A stretch of 10,410 nucleotides of DNA from Deltaproteobacteria bacterium (GTDB lineage Bacteria > Desulfobacterota > GWC2-55-46), in NCBI GenBank assembly GCA_016219075.1, contig JACRCJ010000093.1:1-10410 (forward strand). Reading direction: 5' to 3'. Below, in pieces: positions 6,844 to 10,410 of this stretch; position 1 is the first letter of the stretch, and each line of letters begins with the position of its first letter. Position numbers and translations under genes: made by a program. The notes under the pieces are model-generated. The model searched no databases. It worked only from the letters and a program-made list of their open reading frames with translations, and had not been told where the DNA came from.

Positions 6844-6846
6844 ATT

Positions 6847-7092
6847 CCCCCATAGCTCGCTACGGGGTATCTGAAAACAACCGCTTTTATTGTGAGAATG
6901 TTTTTTGTATTGTTTTTACAGAACACCAAGTCCATTGCGTAGCGAGCCTAAAGGAGATCGAGCGAGCAAGCCTCTGTATTTATTGCGCGCGAGTATGCCA
7001 GAGAGGAGCAATAGCCCCGAGGCGCGCGACCAGCGCGCAAAAAGGCCTTTTGTAGAGCGCAGCAAGCAGCGGGGTATTTGCCAGAAGTGGCA
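6847..7092. repeat. Structured REP-like intergenic element between twin terminators
   Basis: About 250 bp with no convincing gene but dense dyad symmetry. A hairpin at 6847-6867 pairs CCCC and TAGC with GCTA and GGGG. GCTCGCTACG (6855-6864) recurs inverted as CGTAGCGAGC (6938-6947), bracketing an AT-rich core. Further pairs are TATTGC/GCAATA (6981-7013), GCGCGC/GCGCGC (7022-7038), the palindrome AAAAGGCCTTTT (7040-7051) and TGCCA-GAAG-TGGCA (7079-7092). GGGGTAT occurs at 6864-6870 and again at 7071-7077 next to GCAGCAAGCAGC. This looks like a cluster of repetitive extragenic palindromes or a decayed small mobile element; a structured RNA is the alternative. Confidence 0.45.
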
Positions 7093-7093
7093 T

Positions 7094-7126
7094 AAAAAAG
7101 CTGGGTCTTAAGACCCAGCTTTTTTT
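7094..7126. terminator. Bidirectional terminator of the minus-strand cluster
   Basis: AGCTGGGTCTT (7099-7109) and AAGACCCAGCT (7110-7120) form a perfect inverted repeat, flanked by AAAAAA on the left and TTTTTTT on the right. Read on the - strand it ends the transcript of the gene at 7154-7741; on the + strand it backs up the terminator at 6811-6843. Confidence 0.92.
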
Positions 7127-7153
7127 ATTCCAAAGGTATGTTCGGACGCGGCC

Positions 7154-7741
7154 TTACCGTGGTTTGTTCTTCGGTGTTATGGTGAGCTTGGTCTTGCCGT
7201 CCTTTACGTAGACTTTAAGGTCGACATCCCTGGTCTTGTACTGCTCTTCGACCTGTTTCTTGTACTTTTCAATGGTCCTGGCGAGGGTATCCATCGTAAT
7301 ACCGTCCGTACTCTCGTTACACTCTCTCCTCTTGTCGATATATTGCCTGTAGACATCCTCGAGTTCCGATTTCGGGCTCCCGGTAGAAGCGGCGGACGCC
7401 GTCTTCGGGGTATTCCGAGGGGCGGGAGTCTTTATCTGCGGCAGCTTTGAGCCGAGGGCGTCGCCCTCGCCCTTGCGGATAAATGTCCCCTCGTCTATCT
7501 CTCTTAAGACGCGCACCCAGTACTGCTTGTAAGAGTTATACTTGGCCACAACGCTGTTGTACTTGAACTTAAGCGAGGTATTCGTGAAGTTCTTGTTGCT
7601 GTAGAAGAGTATCGTCTTCTCTATCTCGTTCCTGAGCTTTACGGGTTCCCTCTTGAGGACCCTCATGAAGTACTGCTCGTATTCGACCTTGAGCCTCGCT
7701 AACTTCGAGTCGAGTATGTCGATATCCTCTGAGATGCCCAT
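7154..7741 (-). CDS. Soluble helical protein of unknown function
   Basis: The product is 195 residues from the ATG at 7741. That start is chosen because AGGG (7750-7747) lies five bases before it; a GTG at 7747 would overlap this site and add two residues. There is no signal peptide or membrane helix, so it should be cytoplasmic. Residues about 1-85 are charged and probably helical, rich in Lys, Glu, Tyr and Asn, with NTSLKFKYNSVVAKYNSYKQ and WVRVLREIDEGT as the best-patterned part. A Pro/Ala/Ser/Thr linker (about 98-122) leads to a second helical segment and a basic tail ending ITPKNKPR. The pattern recalls deltaproteobacterial proteins annotated with an MXAN_5187-type C-terminal domain, but I hold that weakly and propose no function. 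It lies 100 bp downstream of the barrel gene. Confidence 0.8.
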   Translation of the reverse strand: MGISEDIDILDSKLARLKVEYEQYFMRVLKREPVKLRNEIEKTILFYSNKNFTNTSLKFKYNSVVAKYNSYKQYWVRVLREIDEGTFIRKGEGDALGSKLPQIKTPAPRNTPKTASAASTGSPKSELEDVYRQYIDKRRECNESTDGITMDTLARTIEKYKKQVEEQYKTRDVDLKVYVKDGKTKLTITPKNKPR

Positions 7742-7841
7742 AAACACCCTTTTTCAGTTAAAAGTCCTATGGTTTATGTCCGGCGGGAAAATCGAAGCCT
7801 GCCGGAGCCGGCGATGACGGAGACAACATCATGGGAAGAGA
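7742..7841 (-). other. Short intergenic gap with a GC-rich hairpin
   Basis: CCGGCGGG (7780-7787) pairs with CCTGCCGG (7798-7805), with one G-T wobble, around a 10-nt A-rich loop. No T tract follows on the - strand, so it is not a standard terminator. It may be an mRNA-processing or stabilising structure between the barrel gene and the helical protein gene. No clear promoter for the downstream gene is seen. Confidence 0.35.
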
Positions 7842-9005
7842 TCAAAATACGGCTACAAGGAAGAGTCTCACCTTATCCTCGTCCTCGTTGGCCCCGGCGG
7901 CATGACTCTTGTCCGTCAGCCCTCTGTACTCAAGCTGCGTAAAAACATTAGATAATATATTGTACCTTGCCATAAAGGTCTGTGACTTTGCTCCTTTTTT
8001 GTCCTTTTCCTTGAGGTAGTCGTAACGGGCGGAGAGACTGAGACGCGCAAGAGGCCGGTAGATCAGCTCGGCGACATAGTCAGTCCTATTGGGTAAGCCG
8101 GACCTGTTTGCCCTGAAATATCCGGCAGTCACGATGACCGGGCCGGCTTCTGCGCTCCCCGAAAGGCCCCATTTGTCAAAAGATATGTCCCGCGAGCCGC
8201 TCTTCTCGTGGCCCCCCCTGTAAATGCCGCCGATATTATACCTCTCCTTGAAGGTCGCGGCGTACCCGGCGTAATACCCCTTAAGCTTGTCATCGTCGTA
8301 GACATCCTCCCTGACGGCCCCGGCAAAGTACCTGTGCGTCGGCTGGTACGACCCCTCGTCCGTAACGACCGAGCCGTTAAGCTCTACGGCCCTCTCTTCA
8401 CTGGCAAGGATGCCGATGGTCGACTCCGCAAGGTATCTGTTCGAAATGACAGCCTCGGCGGTGTTTAAAAACGGCAGGCCTATGTCGAACTGCCCGGCCC
8501 TCAGGTTCAGCACCCCCTCGCCCACGGGGCCCGCGAGGTCGTTGACCTGTATGAACGCCTTGTGTATCGAGGTCTCGGTACCGGTATCGGTCTGTCCCGA
8601 AACGACCGAGACCAGCGCCGTAATCTTACCGGTCTTGCCGAAAGCGCCTCCCGCCGTTATCTCCGCCTCCTCGACCTTGAGGTCCGAAGACTCGGTCCCT
8701 ACCCCGCCGGACTTGACCCTGTTGTACGCCCCCTCTACCTCGACCTCGGCGGCCAAAGGGACACCCCGCCAGTCCTTTACATCATTCCACTCATCCGCGG
8801 CAAACCTGTAGCCGTTGGAACGGTAGACCCTCCCGGTCTCATTGAGCATCGGGAATACCGTGTGGCAGTATGTGCAGTCCCGCCCGACCTTGCGCGAGAA
8901 AAACGGGTACGCTTCAGAGTCCGATGGCGGCAGTATTGCGGCAAAAATGATTGCCGTAAAGAAAAAGACGGATGAAATGGTCTTTAAAGATCCCTTACTG
9001 TCCAT
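7842..9005 (-). CDS. Outer-membrane beta-barrel with N-terminal c-type haem site (Cyc2-like cytochrome-porin architecture)
   Basis: The 387-residue product begins with a signal peptide (hydrophobic core about 11-26, likely cleavage after SEA at 32). Right after it comes one haem-attachment motif, CTYCH (44-48), in the context FPMLNETGR...NGYRF (51-68). The remaining 300 or so residues are alternating polar/hydrophobic strands with aromatic girdles and end in Phe (LFLVAVF), the usual signal for outer-membrane barrel insertion. One haem domain followed by a barrel, with the CXXCH...P-LN--GR----NGY pattern, resembles Cyc2-type fused cytochrome-porins that move electrons across the outer membrane; this one is somewhat shorter than typical Cyc2. 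AAGGAG (9017-9012) precedes the ATG by six bases. It lies 87 bp downstream of an exported cytochrome gene, suggesting a shared electron path. Family assignment is an inference; a plain porin with a haem plug is possible. Confidence 0.78.
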   Translation of the reverse strand: MDSKGSLKTISSVFFFTAIIFAAILPPSDSEAYPFFSRKVGRDCTYCHTVFPMLNETGRVYRSNGYRFAADEWNDVKDWRGVPLAAEVEVEGAYNRVKSGGVGTESSDLKVEEAEITAGGAFGKTGKITALVSVVSGQTDTGTETSIHKAFIQVNDLAGPVGEGVLNLRAGQFDIGLPFLNTAEAVISNRYLAESTIGILASEERAVELNGSVVTDEGSYQPTHRYFAGAVREDVYDDDKLKGYYAGYAATFKERYNIGGIYRGGHEKSGSRDISFDKWGLSGSAEAGPVIVTAGYFRANRSGLPNRTDYVAELIYRPLARLSLSARYDYLKEKDKKGAKSQTFMARYNILSNVFTQLEYRGLTDKSHAAGANEDEDKVRLFLVAVF

Positions 9006-9092
9006 CTTTGGCTCCTTGAGCGCCGGAAGACCGGAGAGGTCAGGGTCTGCGGACGGCTCTGAAGTGTCGAAAACTTTTTTTGGCGGCGGTTA

Positions 9093-10103
9093 CTACCTGG
9101 ATACCCTCTCCGCCTTTATGTCGGCCGAGGTCCCGAGGCCCACGCTCATGGGGAACGAGACATAATGCTTTCTCTTGGAGGCCCCGTCTTCGTGGATGGC
9201 CACCCCGATGGAGAAGACGTCGCCGGGCTTCAGGCTGACCGAGTGAGGGTCGCCTGTGACAAGCCTTCTTTTGAAGACGGCGGCGTACTTGCCGGCGGTA
9301 AAGGAGCCCGGTGAATCGGCCGCGGCCTTCCTCTCAAGCACCCTGTCGTCGAAGACCCATCCCTCGTCCAGAAGACTTTTGCCGTTTATGAACTCGATGG
9401 AGACGAGGTCTATCCTTGCGCCTTCCTTCAGAAGCTTGCCGAGCTCGGCGTCGCTCTTTTTATCGGACCAGGAGCTCTTCGCGTAGTACGCGTAGAGCCT
9501 CACATCGTCTCTTTCGCGGCTCTTGTAGAACCGGTCCCCGGCGACCACTTTCACGGAGGGGCTTTCAGGCATCGTATTAAGGTCGTTATGGCAGGTTATA
9601 AAGCATCCGTACTTCCGGAAAGCGGGTTCGGCCTTGTTGATCTGCACGGAGACCCTGTCGGGGATTCCTCCGGGTTTACCGAGCCAGCCAGAGCCTCTGG
9701 AGTCCCACTCGAACCTGAAGTAGAGGAACTCTTCGTCGTAAGCCGCGGATACGGCGGCGCGCATGGTCCCTTTTTTCCCGGGCGTCGGTTCCGGCTCAAA
9801 TGCGTTATGCGACCTTTTCATCCGGATCGAGCCCGATGCTATCTCGTCGACCTTGAGGTCCAATTCCCCGTCTTTGCTCAGATGGCAGTGCTTGCAGTCT
9901 TTGCTGGTCCGTTTTATCTCCCTGCCCCCGAGCCTGTGGTCGTCGCTTGTAAGGAATTCCCACGAAGTGACGCCTGGATAAAAAAGTATCACCCTGGTCA
10001 CGGAGACCTTACTCCAGTCGGGCTGGCCCGCGTGCCCCGGCGCCGGCAGCGAGACGAAAAGACAGGCAAGCGCCCCTAAAAAAAACCTCTTCAATACCGT
10101 CAT
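9093..10103 (-). CDS. Exported c-type cytochrome related to the ethylbenzene dehydrogenase haem-binding domain
   Basis: The 336-residue product has a signal peptide (MTVLKRFFLGALACLFVSLP, cleavage likely after GHA at 25) and so acts in the periplasm. A canonical haem-c site CKHCH is at 70-74. The rest resembles the ethylbenzene dehydrogenase/DMSO-reductase gamma-type haem-binding fold: the strand LYFRFEWDS (127-135), DRVSVQINK (149-157), FSIGVAIHEDG (297-307), and a late HYVSFPMSVGLG (313-324) with a candidate Met ligand. A second cysteine pair reads CFITCH (167-172), that is CX3CH, one residue wider than usual; it could bind a second haem or form a disulphide. GGAGG lies seven bases from the ATG. 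The gene starts 15 bases after the chemoreceptor-like gene stops and precedes the outer-membrane cytochrome-barrel gene, so it may pass electrons to or from that barrel. Redox partner and direction are unknown. Confidence 0.82.
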   Translation of the reverse strand: MTVLKRFFLGALACLFVSLPAPGHAGQPDWSKVSVTRVILFYPGVTSWEFLTSDDHRLGGREIKRTSKDCKHCHLSKDGELDLKVDEIASGSIRMKRSHNAFEPEPTPGKKGTMRAAVSAAYDEEFLYFRFEWDSRGSGWLGKPGGIPDRVSVQINKAEPAFRKYGCFITCHNDLNTMPESPSVKVVAGDRFYKSRERDDVRLYAYYAKSSWSDKKSDAELGKLLKEGARIDLVSIEFINGKSLLDEGWVFDDRVLERKAAADSPGSFTAGKYAAVFKRRLVTGDPHSVSLKPGDVFSIGVAIHEDGASKRKHYVSFPMSVGLGTSADIKAERVSR

Positions 10104-10118
10104 CGTCTTCCTCCGTCG

Positions 10119-10410
10119 TCATGTTCTGAAGCTGCCCACGGTACTCCTCAATGCGTCGGACTGCTTGTTCATCTCCCTGACCATCTTCTCAAGCCTTGCG
10201 GCAAGGGCGGCGTTGTCCTCGGCGGCCTTTTTGACAGTCTCGACGGCCCCCACTATCCTCTTTGAAAATACCATCTGCTCTGAAGTGGCCCCGGCCACCT
10301 TATTTATCTTCTCAACGACGCTGAATATGGCCTCGCTGACACGCTTGCTCTCCCTCGACTGCTCCACGGTGGAGAGCTTGACCTTCTCCATGAACTCCCT
10401 CATCTGGACC
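10119..10410 (-). CDS. Methyl-accepting chemotaxis-type protein, C-terminal part (5' partial)
   Basis: The frame is open to the right edge of the window, so the start lies outside; about 96 residues are visible. They are a continuous coiled coil with the texture of the C-terminal methylation helix of chemoreceptors: ATSEQMVFSKRIVGAVETVK, then EDNAALAARLEKM, then the typical ending SDALRSTVGSFRT, matching the common receptor tail pattern (L..LV..F). No C-terminal CheR-binding pentapeptide follows. The conserved hairpin tip and the sensor domain are not in the window, so the signal sensed is unknown. Its stop is 15 bases before the cytochrome gene, suggesting one transcript and perhaps a redox or respiratory sensor. 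Confidence 0.8.
   Translation of the reverse strand, partial: VQMREFMEKVKLSTVEQSRESKRVSEAIFSVVEKINKVAGATSEQMVFSKRIVGAVETVKKAAEDNAALAARLEKMVREMNKQSDALRSTVGSFRT

Noticed and set aside
6744..6935. 63-residue - strand frame over the atpC terminator
   Set aside because: It reads through the bidirectional terminator and ends at the atpC stop region, with no protein pattern.
6847..7092. CRISPR array
   Set aside because: Repeated words are short and irregularly spaced, with no uniform repeat-spacer unit and no cas gene in the window.
6905..7111. 68-residue + strand frame between the two terminators
   Set aside because: It is translated straight through several perfect hairpins and into the second terminator, with no ribosome-binding site; repeat structure explains the sequence better than coding.

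Overview
The window carries most of a bacterial F1Fo ATP synthase operon on the + strand (about 454-6843) and, convergent to it, a minus-strand cluster of at least four genes (7154-10410) that looks like an exported c-type cytochrome and outer-membrane electron-transfer module beside the end of a chemoreceptor-like protein. GC content is fairly high, arginine AGG and isoleucine ATA codons are common, and the ATP synthase genes run b', b, delta, alpha, gamma, beta, epsilon without a and c. That suggests a Gram-negative bacterium of the Desulfuromonadota/deltaproteobacterial or Nitrospirota type. The outer-membrane barrel ending in Phe supports a diderm. The lineage is an inference.

Left end, 1-703: the last 24 codons of an unidentified gene, a structured stretch ending in a strong intrinsic terminator (271-306), then a sigma70-like promoter (TTGACA at 454) and a leader of about 200 nt before the first ATP synthase codon. 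Two diverged copies of a palindrome-bearing repeat of about 65 bp lie at 71-135 and 632-697; the second abuts the first ATP synthase gene.

ATP synthase, 704-6747: the first gene is unusual. It is one 326-residue reading frame in which a complete b' subunit runs straight into a b subunit with its signal-peptide-like hydrophobic stretch but no start codon. It is followed by delta (atpH), alpha (atpA), gamma (atpG), beta (atpD) and epsilon (atpC). Together these encode the whole F1 head plus the peripheral stalk; the ion-conducting a and c subunits must be encoded elsewhere. The F1 catalytic motifs are intact. Two gaps of about 135 bp with hairpins flank atpG.

Convergent junction, 6748-7153: two nearly look-alike bidirectional terminators (6811-6843 and 7094-7126) enclose about 250 bp full of hairpins and REP-like motifs, with no convincing gene.

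Minus strand, 10410 down to 7154, in transcription order: C-terminus of a methyl-accepting chemotaxis-type protein (open at the window edge); an exported haem protein related to the ethylbenzene dehydrogenase haem-binding domain, with CKHCH and a CX3CH motif; an outer-membrane beta-barrel with an N-terminal CXXCH haem site, an architecture resembling Cyc2-type fused cytochrome-porins; and a soluble helical protein of unknown function. Tight spacing at the first junction and strong Shine-Dalgarno sites suggest co-transcription of at least the first three. Periplasmic and outer-membrane electron transfer is the plausible theme, but direction and substrate cannot be read from the sequence.
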